64,000 nucleotides of DNA from Pseudomonas solani (GTDB lineage Bacteria > Pseudomonadota > Gammaproteobacteria > Pseudomonadales > Pseudomonadaceae): positions 2,688,501-2,752,500 of the forward strand of contig NZ_AP023081.1 of NCBI RefSeq assembly GCF_026072635.1, read 5' to 3'. Within the stretch, counting starts at the first letter, position 1; each line of letters opens with the position of its first letter. The notes under the pieces are model-generated. The model had not been told where the DNA came from. It did not search any database and worked only from the letters and a program-made list of their open reading frames with translations. Position numbers and translations under genes: made by a program. Positions 8,331-17,263 of this stretch are shown one piece after another.

Positions 8331-9806
8331 ATGTCTGCTGCCTGGCTGCGCACCTGTGCGTTTGTTGTGTTGGGAGTGCTCAGTGCCGTTGCGCAGGGCA
8401 AGGAAAAGCAACCGGCCGCCATCGTGGTCGGCGGCGGCATGGCCGGCCTCACGGCGGCCTATGAGCTGCAGCAGCAAGGCTGGCAGGTGACCCTGCTGGA
8501 GGCCAAGCCGAGCATCGGCGGGCGCTCCGGCCTGGCCAGCACCGAATGGATCGGCTCCGACAAGCTGCAGCCGACCCTGAATGCCTACCTCAAGGGGTTC
8601 AAGCTGGCGACCGTGGCCGCGCCCGAGTACGTGCGCACCCCGGGCTACCTGATCGCCGGTCGCTACTTCAACGAAGCCGACCTGCTCAAGGAAGCGCCCA
8701 GCACCGTCGAAGGGCTGAAGCGCTTCGACAAGAGCCTGGATGATCTCGCCGCCTCCATCGAGGACCCGCTGCAGCCGCTGGTCAACCACACCCTGCAGAC
8801 CCTGGATTCCATCAGCGTGGCGCGCTGGCTCGACAAGCTGGCGCTGCCGCCCACTTCCCGTGCCCTGGTGGACCAGCGCATCCGTTCGCGCTACGACGAG
8901 CCCTCGCGCCTGTCGCTGCTCTACCTCGCCCAGCAGGGCCGGGTCTATCGCGGCCTGCCGGAAGGCGACCTGCGCGCCGCCCGCCTGCCGGGTGGCAGCG
9001 CGGCACTGGCCCAGGCCTTCGCCAAGAAGATCAAGACCATCAAGACCAACGCGCGGGTCTCCGCCATCGTCCAGGACAAGGACAGCGTCACCGTGAAAGT
9101 GGGCGGCGCCGGCTACAGCGCCGACTACGTGGTGCTCGCCGTGCCGCTGCCGGCGCTGGACAAGATCAGCCTCACCCCGTCGCTGTCTGCCCTGCAGCTG
9201 CGCTCGCTGAAGGACATCAACTACGGTTGGCGCGACCAGATGCTGCTCAAGTTCAAGAAGCCCGTGTGGGGCAAGTCGCGCCTCTCCGGTGAGGTCTATA
9301 GCGACCAGGGCCTGGGCATGATGTGGGTCGAGCCCGCGCTCAAGGGCGGTGCCAACCTGCTGGTGAATATCTCCGGCGACAACGCGCGCCTGCTGCAGGC
9401 CTTCGGTGACCGGCAGATGGTCGACCAGGTGCTGATCCGCTTCGACAAGCTGTTCCCCGGCGCCCGCGAGCAGTTCACCGGCTACGAGCTGCGCCGTTAC
9501 GGCAAGGACTCCCTGGTGGGCGGAGCCTACCTGGCCTATGGCCCAGGCGAAATCAGCCTCTACTGGCGCATGTGGGAGAAGCCCCTGGGCCGGGTGATCT
9601 TCGCCGGCGAGCACACCGACGCGCTCTACCCGGGCACCCTGGAAGGCGCCCTGCGCAGTGGCCAGCGCGCCGCCAGCCAGGCCCGTGACCTGTTCGCCGG
9701 CAAGAGCCTGGAACCGGTCGAGCAGGTTGCTGCCGCCGCCCCGGCTCCGGCCAAGGCCGATGCCAAGGAAGAAAAGAAGGGCTTCTTCTCCCGCCTGTTC
9801 AACTGA
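8331..9806 (+). CDS. Exported FAD-dependent amine-oxidase-like protein
   Basis: 491-residue protein with an N-terminal signal peptide (AWLRTCAFVVLGVLSAVAQG) followed at about residue 27 by a Rossmann FAD motif (IVVGGGMAGLTAAYELQQQG) and the GG motif of the amine-oxidase family. A C-terminal FAD motif, FAGEHTDALYPGTLEGAL, closes the fold. The last 40 residues are Ala/Pro/Lys-rich and probably disordered. The ATG at 8331 was chosen because it precedes the signal peptide and follows GGGGGA. The physiological substrate cannot be told from sequence. The homologous gene also follows bioA in P. aeruginosa (from memory). Confidence 0.85.
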   Translation: MSAAWLRTCAFVVLGVLSAVAQGKEKQPAAIVVGGGMAGLTAAYELQQQGWQVTLLEAKPSIGGRSGLASTEWIGSDKLQPTLNAYLKGFKLATVAAPEYVRTPGYLIAGRYFNEADLLKEAPSTVEGLKRFDKSLDDLAASIEDPLQPLVNHTLQTLDSISVARWLDKLALPPTSRALVDQRIRSRYDEPSRLSLLYLAQQGRVYRGLPEGDLRAARLPGGSAALAQAFAKKIKTIKTNARVSAIVQDKDSVTVKVGGAGYSADYVVLAVPLPALDKISLTPSLSALQLRSLKDINYGWRDQMLLKFKKPVWGKSRLSGEVYSDQGLGMMWVEPALKGGANLLVNISGDNARLLQAFGDRQMVDQVLIRFDKLFPGAREQFTGYELRRYGKDSLVGGAYLAYGPGEISLYWRMWEKPLGRVIFAGEHTDALYPGTLEGALRSGQRAASQARDLFAGKSLEPVEQVAAAAPAPAKADAKEEKKGFFSRLFN

Positions 9807-10024
9807 TGGCGCCACGGGCGCAATGCCCGTGACCTCCAGTCGCCTCCGGGGTGCCGTTCGTGCACCTCGGACAGAACTTAAAGCCCCTTCCCACGCCTAA
9901 TTCCCGCTCGGGCCAGTTCGTCCTACCTATCGTATTGCCCGATATTTCAAAGCGACATTTTCTACTTTTCTTCGATATTTTTGCCGCTAGGCTTGGCCCA
10001 TCCGTTTTTCAAGGAATCCTCCTG

Positions 10025-10579
10025 ATGCAGTGGCGCAATACTCCCAACCGCTTCGGCCTCGTCAGCATCGTCCTGCACTGGGGTGTTGCCCTGGTCGTCT
10101 TCGGCCTGTTCGGGCTGGGGCTGTGGATGGTCGGCCTCGACTACTACAGCGGCTGGTACAAGACCGCCCCTGACATCCACAAAGGCATCGGCATCCTGCT
10201 GTTCCTGGTGATGCTCGCCCGTGTGCTCTGGCGCTTCGTCAGCCCGCCGCCGCCGGCCCTGCCCAACCACGGCCAGCTCACCCGCCTGGGCTCCAAACTG
10301 GGTCACCTGGCGCTCTACCTGGGCCTGTTCGCCATCATGGTTTCCGGTTACCTGATTTCCACCGCCGACGGTCGCGGCATTGCCGTGTTCGGCCTGTTCG
10401 AAGTGCCGGCGACCCTGACCAGCATTCCCGACCAGGAAGACGTCGCCGGCGTCATTCACGAATACCTCGCCTGGGGCCTGGTGATCTTCGCGGGCGTCCA
10501 TGCGCTCGCTGCGCTCAAACACCACTTCATCGATCGCGACGCCACCCTGACCCGCATGTTCGGGCGCGCCGCCAAATAA
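10025..10579 (+). CDS. Cytochrome b561 family membrane protein
   Basis: 184-residue integral membrane protein with four predicted helices (about 14-35, 50-70, 92-112 and 146-168). Conserved His residues are suited to bind two haems (LHWGVAL, DIHKGIG, LGHLALYL, GVHALAALKHH). Members transfer electrons between quinol and periplasmic acceptors. The ATG has AAGGAATCCT upstream. The next gene, yceI, starts 27 bases downstream, and b561-YceI pairs are common, so the two are probably co-transcribed. The preceding 200 bases are A/T-rich for this genome and may hold the promoter, but no site is clear. Confidence 0.9.
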   Translation: MQWRNTPNRFGLVSIVLHWGVALVVFGLFGLGLWMVGLDYYSGWYKTAPDIHKGIGILLFLVMLARVLWRFVSPPPPALPNHGQLTRLGSKLGHLALYLGLFAIMVSGYLISTADGRGIAVFGLFEVPATLTSIPDQEDVAGVIHEYLAWGLVIFAGVHALAALKHHFIDRDATLTRMFGRAAK

Positions 10580-10606
10580 GCTGCACCCTCACAAGGAGAA
10601 ATACCG

Positions 10607-11182
10607 ATGCTGAAGAAATCCCTCGCCGCGCTGACCCTCGGTGCCGCCCTGTTCGCCGGCCAGGCCATGGCCGCCGACTACGCCATCGACAAGCAAGGCC
10701 AGCACGCCTTCGTCAACTTCAAGATCAGCCACCTGGGCTACAGCTGGCTGTACGGCACCTTCAAGGACTTCGACGGCTCCTTCAGTTTCGACGCCAAGGC
10801 GCCGGAAGCGAGCAAGATCAAGGTCACCCTGCAGACCGCCAGCGTCGACACCAACCACGCCGAACGCGACAAGCACATCAAGAGCGGCGACTTCCTCAAT
10901 GTGAGCAAGAACCCGACCGCCACCTTCGAGTCCACTGGCGTGAAATCCACCGGCAACGGCACCGCCGACGTAACCGGCAACCTGACCCTGAACGGCGTGA
11001 CCAAGCCGGTCGTGGTCAAGGCCAAGTTCATCGGTGAAGGCGACGACCCGTGGGGCGGCTACCGCGCCGGCTTCGAAGGCACCACCACCCTGAAGCTGAA
11101 GGACTTCGACATCCAGAAGGACCTCGGCCCGGCTTCCCAGGAAGTCGAGCTGATCATCTCCTTCGAGGGTGTGCGCAAGTAA
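10607..11182 (+). CDS. YceI family periplasmic lipid-binding-fold protein
   Basis: 191-residue exported protein. The signal peptide ends at GQAMAADY (cleavage after about residue 22). The remainder is a YceI beta-barrel (lipocalin-like fold that binds polyisoprenoids or amphiphiles), with family signatures FKISHLGYSW, DTNHAERDKHIKS and FEGTTTLKLKDF. AAGGAGA lies at good spacing before the ATG. A strong terminator follows. In P. aeruginosa the corresponding gene is named pasP. Exact ligand and function here are unknown. Confidence 0.9.
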   Translation: MLKKSLAALTLGAALFAGQAMAADYAIDKQGQHAFVNFKISHLGYSWLYGTFKDFDGSFSFDAKAPEASKIKVTLQTASVDTNHAERDKHIKSGDFLNVSKNPTATFESTGVKSTGNGTADVTGNLTLNGVTKPVVVKAKFIGEGDDPWGGYRAGFEGTTTLKLKDFDIQKDLGPASQEVELIISFEGVRK

Positions 11183-11201
11183 GATTGCGCGGATGACGAA
11201 G

Positions 11202-11226
11202 AACGCCGGCTGATGCCGGCGTTTTT
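11202..11226 (+). terminator. Rho-independent terminator of the b561-yceI unit
   Basis: ACGCCGGC-TGAT-GCCGGCGT stem followed by TTTTTC, 20 bases after the yceI stop. Confidence 0.9.
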
Positions 11227-11271
11227 CATTTCCGGCACAACGCAGTGCCGTGTCGGAACTGGGCGCCTCTT

Positions 11272-11294
11272 CCCGGGCTGAAGCCCGGGCTACG
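11272..11294. repeat. CCCGGGCT palindromic intergenic repeat
   Basis: CCCGGGCTGAAGCCCGGGCT forms a perfect short hairpin. Related sequences lie at about 25805-25832 (degenerate) and 55502-55527. This type of short GC palindrome is scattered between Pseudomonas genes; no function can be assigned. Confidence 0.6.
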
Positions 11295-11318
11295 ATGCGG
11301 TGCTCCGAGGCACAAATG

Positions 11319-11347
11319 AAAACGCCGGCCCCAGGGCCGGCGTTTTT
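11319..11347 (-). terminator. Rho-independent terminator of rhlE (bidirectional)
   Basis: ACGCCGGCC-CCAG-GGCCGGCGT flanked by an A-run on the left and TTTTT on the right. On the minus strand it follows the rhlE stop by about 15 bases and ends in a T-rich tract. It can also stop plus-strand transcription. Confidence 0.85.
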
Positions 11348-11361
11348 CATGGCGTTGCAGC

Positions 11362-13242
11362 TCAGCGGTTGCGAGTCAGCAGCGCGGGCTTCTCACCACG
11401 GGGGCGGTTGCTGTTGGACAGTTGGTCCAGCTGCTCCGCGGTGGGGAAACGATCACCCTTGGATTCCTTGTGGATGATCTTCGGCTGCGGCTTGCGCGGC
11501 TCCTGCACGGCAGGCTCCTCGCGGCCGCGGGAGGCGCGGGGCTCGTCACGGCGGGCCTGGCCGCCATTGCTGCGACCTTGGCCCTGGCCACCACCGCTAC
11601 GGCGCTGACCGTTGCCAGCGCCCTGGCCGGCACCGCCGCCACCGCTGCGGCTCTTGCCCTGGCCTTGACCCTGGCCACGTGCACCGGCGCCTTGGCCCTG
11701 ACCCTGGCTTCTGCCCTGGCTCTGGCCTTGACCCTGGCCCTGGCCGCCACGGCGGTTGCGGCTCTGGGTCTTGTCCGGGTAGGGGCTGACGTAGTCGGCA
11801 CGGTTGCCGAAGTTGTCCACGTCGTCGTCGAGGAACTCTTCCGGGTCGCGATCACGCGTGGGCTGTGGCGGGCGTGCCGGACGCGCCTGCTGTGGCTGGC
11901 TGTTGTTGCCGGCGGCCGGTTGGGCGTTCTCGCCTTCCTTGCCTTTGCCCTTGCCACGGCGGTTGCGGCTCTTGCGCGGCTTGCCTTCGCCGTCGGCAGC
12001 GGGCGGGGTGGCCCCTTCGCGCTTCGGACGGTCGGCACGCGGCTGGCGCGCCGGTTGCGGCGGGCGCACGTCGGGGCGCTCGGCCTCGACGGCGGAGGCG
12101 TCGAAGCCCTGCATGTCGCCATCGGGAATGCGCTGCTTGGTCAGGCGCTCGATGGCCTTGAGCAGCTTCTCTTCGTCCGGGGCGACCAGGGAGATGGCTT
12201 CGCCGCTACGACCGGCACGACCGGTACGGCCGATGCGGTGCACGTAGTCTTCCTCGACGTTGGGCAGCTCGTAGTTGACCACGTGGGGCAACTGGTCGAT
12301 GTCCAGGCCGCGGGCGGCGATGTCCGTGGCGACCAGGATGCGCACGCTGTTGGCCTTGAAGTCGGCCAGGGCCTTGGTGCGTGCGTTCTGGCTCTTGTTG
12401 CCGTGGATCGCGGCGGCCGGCAGGCCATGCTTGTCGAGGTATTCGGCGAGGCGGTTGGCGCCGTGCTTGGTGCGGGTGAACACCAGGACCTGTTCCCAGG
12501 CGCCAGCGGTGATCAGGTGGGCCAGCAGCGCACGCTTGTGGTTGGCCGGGAGGCGGAACACCCGCTGCTCGATGCGCTCGACCGTGGTGTTCGGCGGCGT
12601 CACTTCGATGCGTTCGGGGTTGTGCAGCAGCTTGCCGGCGAGGTCGGTGATGTCCTTGGAGAAGGTCGCCGAGAACAGCAGGTTCTGGCGTTTCGCCGGG
12701 AGTCGGGCGAGGACCTTCTTCACATCGTGGATGAAGCCCATGTCGAGCATGCGGTCGGCTTCGTCGAGTACCAGGATCTCCACGTGGGAGAGGTCGATGC
12801 TGCCCTGGCCTATCAGGTCCAGCAGGCGACCGGGGCAGGCGACCAGGACGTCGACGCCCTTGGACATGGCCTGGACCTGCGGGTTCATGCCGACACCGCC
12901 GAAGATGCAGGCGCTGGCCAGCGGCAGGTCACGGGCATAGACCTTGAAGCTGTCGTGGACCTGGGCGGCGAGCTCGCGGGTCGGGGTCAGGACCAGGACG
13001 CGGGCCTGGCGTGGGCCATGGCGATGCGACTTGTCCGGGTGACCATTGGGGAACAGGCGCTCGAGAACCGGGAGGGCGAAGCCGCCGGTCTTGCCAGTGC
13101 CAGTCTGTGCCGCAACCATCAGATCGCGACCTTGCAACACGGCGGGAATGGCCCGCTGTTGCACCGGAGTGGGCTGGTTATAGCCGGCTGCTTCCACAGC
13201 GCCGACTAAAGCCTCGGAGAGACCGAGGGAGGCAAAGGACAT
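11362..13242 (-). CDS. rhlE: RhlE-type DEAD-box RNA helicase with long low-complexity tail
   Basis: 626-residue ATP-dependent RNA helicase. The core (about 1-375) has the Q motif (NQPTPVQQRAIP), Walker A AQTGTGKT, VLDEADRMLDMGF, FSATF and the C-terminal HRIGRTGRAG. Residues 380-626 form a basic, Gln/Gly/Arg/Ser-rich tail with GQGQ and SGGGG tracts, likely an RNA-binding disordered region. The length and tail match the RhlE2 type of P. aeruginosa (from memory). The ATG has an AGGA on the upstream side. mRNA decay or ribosome assembly roles are plausible for the family. Confidence 0.92.
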   Translation of the reverse strand: MSFASLGLSEALVGAVEAAGYNQPTPVQQRAIPAVLQGRDLMVAAQTGTGKTGGFALPVLERLFPNGHPDKSHRHGPRQARVLVLTPTRELAAQVHDSFKVYARDLPLASACIFGGVGMNPQVQAMSKGVDVLVACPGRLLDLIGQGSIDLSHVEILVLDEADRMLDMGFIHDVKKVLARLPAKRQNLLFSATFSKDITDLAGKLLHNPERIEVTPPNTTVERIEQRVFRLPANHKRALLAHLITAGAWEQVLVFTRTKHGANRLAEYLDKHGLPAAAIHGNKSQNARTKALADFKANSVRILVATDIAARGLDIDQLPHVVNYELPNVEEDYVHRIGRTGRAGRSGEAISLVAPDEEKLLKAIERLTKQRIPDGDMQGFDASAVEAERPDVRPPQPARQPRADRPKREGATPPAADGEGKPRKSRNRRGKGKGKEGENAQPAAGNNSQPQQARPARPPQPTRDRDPEEFLDDDVDNFGNRADYVSPYPDKTQSRNRRGGQGQGQGQSQGRSQGQGQGAGARGQGQGQGKSRSGGGGAGQGAGNGQRRSGGGQGQGRSNGGQARRDEPRASRGREEPAVQEPRKPQPKIIHKESKGDRFPTAEQLDQLSNSNRPRGEKPALLTRNR

Positions 13243-13409
13243 GGGAAATCCTGTCTAGTTAGGGCTTGGCCCGGGGGAGTGTCTGCCTGGCTAGAAAATC
13301 GCAGCGGGGAGGCGCGATTCCCGTCCGGTCCTGCTGGCTTGGGGGGCCAACATCCGGGCGTATACCTGGCGGGAGCCGGGAGTATAACAGAGCATTTCCG
13401 GCGTGCAGC

Positions 13410-14201
13410 CTATCGACTGCTCAACGGTGTGCTGCGATCCAGGCCGTCGGCCCAGGCCTGTTCGCGTACCGGGTAGCGCGCCTGCAGCGTGGCGTGGGCC
13501 GGCTCCCGCTTGAAGCGGCGCAGTTCCTCGGCGAAGCGCTGGGCCAACTCGCCCAGTTCGGGGGTGCGGCGGAAGGCCAGGTAGAGCGGGTCTTCGCCCA
13601 CCGGACGGGGGTGGTGGGCGACCTGTTCGGCGAGCCCCAGGTGCTGCGCCAGTCACAGCCCGGCGCGGCGGTCGTTGACCACCAGGTCGACGCGGTCGCG
13701 CACCAGCTTGCCGAGGTTGGCTTCGTGACTCGGCGCCGGCTCGCGGGTGAACAGCTCGGAGGTGCGGAAGTCGCTGTCGCTGTACCAGTAGCCCGGTGAG
13801 GTGCCGACCTTCAGGCCCTGGAGGTCGGTCAGGCGGTTGAAGGGATAGGGGCGGGCGCGGTCATAGAAGAGCACGAACTCGGCGCTGGACAGCGGCTCGT
13901 CGGCGAAATGCAGGCGGGGACGGCGCTCTTCGGTCATGAAGATATCCAGCACGGCGTCGGCCTGGCCGTTCTCCATCTCGATCAGGCAGCGCTTCCAGGG
14001 CATGAAGTCCCAGTGCACCTCCACGCCCAGGCGCTTGAACACCTCGACGCTGGCGTCATAGTCCAGGCCGCGTGCCTGGCCGTTCTCCACGAAGACATAG
14101 GGCGCCCAGGGATCGGTGACGATGCGCAGCGGCCCCGCGTTGGCGAAGGCGCCGAGGCAGGTGAACAGCAACAGGACGAAGAGGCGACGGGATGCTGGCA
14201 T
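13410..14201 (-). pseudogene. Periplasmic solute-binding protein (SBP_bac_3-like) with internal TGA
   Basis: Reads as a 263-codon protein interrupted in frame by TGA at 13653-13655. The first part has a signal peptide (RRLFVLLLFTCLGAFANA) and a typical small-ligand binding-protein start (LRIVTDPWAPYVFVENGQARG). After the TGA the same frame continues as LAQHLGLAEQ...EELRRFKRE, a normal C-terminal lobe, ending at TAG 13410. The stop sits where TGG (Trp) would fit (AGL-W-LAQ), so one G-to-A change explains it. Either a recent nonsense mutation or a sequence error. No transporter permease is adjacent; such orphans often act as sensors or are relics. Confidence 0.75.
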
Positions 14202-14261
14202 AGGGCCAGAATACGCGGCGCTTTCCGGGCTGGGAAGTGACCCGGCGCGCCGCTCGGCCGG

Positions 14262-14978
14262 TCAGGGATTGAGCAGGAACACCACGTAGCCACGAAACCA
14301 GGGGCTGTCTTCCAGGTAGTCCGGTGGCTCCCACTCGCCGTTCTGCACCAGGCCGATGCGGTAGGGCAGTTGCAGCTTCGCGACGCGGGGCAGGTAGCGG
14401 GCGTTGCCGGGGATGCTGTGACGCCCCTGGTAGGTCTGCACCACCACCTCGTCGAGCACCTTGCCCAGGCGGTTGAGCACTGCCGGGTCGCCGTTGCTGC
14501 CCCAGTCCAGCAGCCCGGTGATGCCGAGGCGGTAGTGCCGGGGCAGGCGCTGGCGCAGTTGTTCGAGGAAGTCGGCGTAGCCGTCCAGGTGCAGGGTGCG
14601 GGCATCGAAATCGATCTGCACGCCGACCACCGGGTTGCCCGCGCGGCGCCAGCGTTCCAGCTGGGCGAGCAAGGTGGCGTAGATGGGCTCGGTCCAGCGC
14701 AGGGTATGGGCGCGGTAGACCACCCAGACTTCACCCTTGGACAGGCGCGGCACTGCCATGCCCTGGGCGATGAAGCGCGCCTGCGGGTCACCGGGCTGGC
14801 GCGGTCCGTCGATCTGGCCCTGGAGGATGTACAGGGTGCGCGCCTCCGCCAGCACCGCCTGGGAGCGCACGCCGCTCCAGACCCAGAAGGCGTCGTAGTC
14901 GGCAGCATCCACCCGCTCCCCGGCGATACCGGGGAGGCTCGCCAGGGCCAGCAGCAGGGCCAGTGCCCTGGCGATCAC
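14262..14978 (-). CDS. DUF3142 family exported protein
   Basis: 238-residue protein with a signal peptide (ALALLLALASLPGIAG). The segments YDAFWVWSGV, VVGVQIDFDA, LGITGLLDWG and DEVVVQTYQG resemble the DUF3142 family, whose pattern recalls a glycosidase-like barrel. No activity is established. It starts with GTG 7 bases after the stop of the upstream gene (14986-17211), so the two are very likely translated from one message. The ribosome-binding site is weak, which suggests translational coupling. Family assignment is from recall of the motif, not a search. Confidence 0.7.
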   Translation of the reverse strand: MIARALALLLALASLPGIAGERVDAADYDAFWVWSGVRSQAVLAEARTLYILQGQIDGPRQPGDPQARFIAQGMAVPRLSKGEVWVVYRAHTLRWTEPIYATLLAQLERWRRAGNPVVGVQIDFDARTLHLDGYADFLEQLRQRLPRHYRLGITGLLDWGSNGDPAVLNRLGKVLDEVVVQTYQGRHSIPGNARYLPRVAKLQLPYRIGLVQNGEWEPPDYLEDSPWFRGYVVFLLNP

Positions 14979-14985
14979 GCGTCGC

Positions 14986-17211
14986 TTACCAGTAGTACTT
15001 GAGCTTCTGCGCCCAGGGGTTGCCCGGGTAGTCCTTTTTCAGGTCCTGGAACCACTGCTTGCGCTGGGCCTTGTCGATGTCCTGGCCGTCGCAGGTGTTG
15101 TAGCCGGCGGGAGCGAAGCAGTTCACCGCGCGGAACAGTGCGTAGGCCATCTCGTCGGCGCTGGCGTGAGGGTCGTCGATGGTCCGCTGGTAGCCGACCA
15201 GGCGCGACCAGGGCTGGCCGGGGAAGTCGGTGGTCGAGCCGCCCAGTTCGTCTGCCGGTGGCTGGCTGTTGAGGCTGAAACCGTCCAGGCCGTTGGTGCG
15301 GACGAAGTCGCCCAGGCAGTTCAGGGCCAGGCCATCACCGTCGTTTTCCTCCAGCCGTTCGGCCACCTTGGCCAGCGGCGGGCAGGCGTACTCGCCGGGA
15401 GCGGACTGGCCGGCCCAGGCGAAGCGTCCCACTGCCCAGGTATCGCCTTCTTCCACCTTGGGCGCCGGGTTCGGCAGCAGGGCCAGGTCCTGCCGGAAGT
15501 GGGCGTAGTCGCTGAACAGCAGCTCCTTGTAGAGCAGGGTGAACAGGGCGTTGTCACGTTCGGCGGCGGGGGCGGCGCTGTCCTTGGCCTGCTGGCGCAG
15601 CAGGTCGGCGGAGGCGAGGTTGCGCAGGACGATCTCGCGGATGGGCGCGGTGCGGATTGGCGAGTCGGCGGCGAAGATCTCGGCCACCTTGCCGTTGCGC
15701 GAGAGGTTCAGGGCCAGGGCCAGTTCCAGCTGGCCGCGTTGCAGCGCGGAAGGCTGGCGGGCCAGCAGTTGCTGCCAGAGCTCGCGTGCCGCATCGGGCT
15801 TGCCGGTGGCTTCCAGCGCCAGGCCGCGCAGGGTTTCCTGGCTGAACACCAGCAGGCCCATGGGCGCCTGGTTGTCCGCGGCCGGCAGGGCGGCCAGGGC
15901 CTTGGCGGCATCGCCACCGCGGTAGAAGTGCCAGGAGGCGACGAGGTAATCGTGCAGGCCGGGTTGGCTGGCGAAGCGCTGTTTCTGTGCCTGCAGCTGT
16001 TCCAGGGTGATGGTCGGGCTGAGGTCGCTGCCGGGCTTGCGCAGGCGTATCAGGTCCATCACCGCGAGCAGGGTCGGGTCCTGGACATCGTCGGGCTTGA
16101 GCGCCGGTAGCAGCTTGACGTCGAGCTCCTCGATCAGTGCGCGGCCGCTCATGTTGCGCTGGTCGCTGTCCTCGTCCTGGGCGAACTGCCAGGCGTACTC
16201 GGCGGCGAACTTGCGCGGGTCGTCCAGCAGCCAGTAGACCTTGCGCAGCAGGCCACGGGCGGAGGCGCGGTAAAGCCCTTCCGGGTACGCCTGCAGGTAG
16301 GCCTTGAGGCCCGACTCGGCGCTGGTCATGGCGTTGCGGTCGATCTTCGCCAGGTCGGGAATGCCGTACTCGTCGAAGGCGTCCTGCTGGGCCTGGTTCA
16401 GCGCGACGCGCGCCTGCATGTACAGGGCGGTTTCCTTGAGCCAGGGCTGGTCGCTGGAGGCGAGGCCGGCGAACTGCTGGCCGGCACCGGCGAAGTCGCC
16501 GCGGTAGAAGGCGTCGGCACCGGTCAGGTAGGAGCCGAAGGCCTGGGCGACCGGGGAGGTGAGGGCGCCAGCGGCGGGCAGCACGTCCTCGGGTTGCGGG
16601 TCGCCTTCACCACAGATGGTCATCAGGTTGACCCGGGCATCGGCCAGGGCCTTGCGCTCGGCGGCTGAGAGCGCCTCGGTGCCGGCCAACTGGTCGACGA
16701 AGGCCTGGGTGCTGTCGAGGTCGTTGGTGCGGCAGCGGTTGCCCTCACCTTCGGCGAAGTAGTGTTCGGCCAGGCCGTTCTCTTCCAGTTGCACGCCTAC
16801 CTGCTCGAGAGCCAGGGTGAGGTTCTCCTTGCGCGGGTCCTTCTGCTCGGCCTCGGTGTTCTCGGCATTGCTCTCTTCGCCTTCGCCGCTGCTCTCGCTG
16901 GCGGCTGCCTCGGCATTGGCCGGGTCGAGCATCTCCAGGGTGAAGGGCACCTGGGCGTAGCCGTCCTCGTAGCCGCTGGTGGACTTCAGCGTCTCCGGCA
17001 GGCGCAGGCGGCCGGCATCGGCCAGCAGCAGCTGCAGGTTGGCGCGGCTGTCGTTGCCGGGGCTGAGGAAGGGCAGGTTGCTGCAACCCAGCAGGCGGTC
17101 GCCGGCGATGGCCCAAGTGGGGCTGCAGACGAAGTCGAAGCTGGCGAAGGCGCTGGGGCTGGCGAAGCCGATGAGCAGGGCGAGCGGAGCGAGGCGTGGC
17201 GTGATCGTCAT
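14986..17211 (-). CDS. Large exported TPR-like repeat protein, function unknown
   Basis: 741-residue protein with a signal peptide (MTITPRLAPLALLIGFASPSAFA). It has helical repeats reminiscent of TPR/Sel1 (Ala/Leu-rich pairs such as FYRGGDAAKALAALPAAD and LARQPSALQRGQLELALAL). A highly acidic low-complexity insert lies near residues 100-125. Several Cys residues near both ends suggest disulphides in the periplasm. The last residues (NPWAQKLKYYW) are typical of an outer-membrane-associated tail but prove nothing. AAGGAAGAG precedes the ATG. It is coupled to the DUF3142 gene downstream, so the pair probably acts together in the envelope. Confidence 0.75.
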   Translation of the reverse strand: MTITPRLAPLALLIGFASPSAFASFDFVCSPTWAIAGDRLLGCSNLPFLSPGNDSRANLQLLLADAGRLRLPETLKSTSGYEDGYAQVPFTLEMLDPANAEAAASESSGEGEESNAENTEAEQKDPRKENLTLALEQVGVQLEENGLAEHYFAEGEGNRCRTNDLDSTQAFVDQLAGTEALSAAERKALADARVNLMTICGEGDPQPEDVLPAAGALTSPVAQAFGSYLTGADAFYRGDFAGAGQQFAGLASSDQPWLKETALYMQARVALNQAQQDAFDEYGIPDLAKIDRNAMTSAESGLKAYLQAYPEGLYRASARGLLRKVYWLLDDPRKFAAEYAWQFAQDEDSDQRNMSGRALIEELDVKLLPALKPDDVQDPTLLAVMDLIRLRKPGSDLSPTITLEQLQAQKQRFASQPGLHDYLVASWHFYRGGDAAKALAALPAADNQAPMGLLVFSQETLRGLALEATGKPDAARELWQQLLARQPSALQRGQLELALALNLSRNGKVAEIFAADSPIRTAPIREIVLRNLASADLLRQQAKDSAAPAAERDNALFTLLYKELLFSDYAHFRQDLALLPNPAPKVEEGDTWAVGRFAWAGQSAPGEYACPPLAKVAERLEENDGDGLALNCLGDFVRTNGLDGFSLNSQPPADELGGSTTDFPGQPWSRLVGYQRTIDDPHASADEMAYALFRAVNCFAPAGYNTCDGQDIDKAQRKQWFQDLKKDYPGNPWAQKLKYYW

Positions 17212-17263
17212 GGTCTCTTCCTTGAGTGAAGGGGCCGGCGCATCCTACCGCCGGCCCTTCGCC

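Noticed and set aside
11422..13209. Long plus-strand open frame opposite rhlE
   Set aside because: Antisense shadow of the helicase gene and its repetitive tail; protein is Ala/Leu/Val-rich nonsense.
13653..13655. TGA as selenocysteine codon
   Set aside because: No SECIS-like hairpin follows, and binding proteins of this kind are not selenoproteins; a Trp-to-stop change explains it better.
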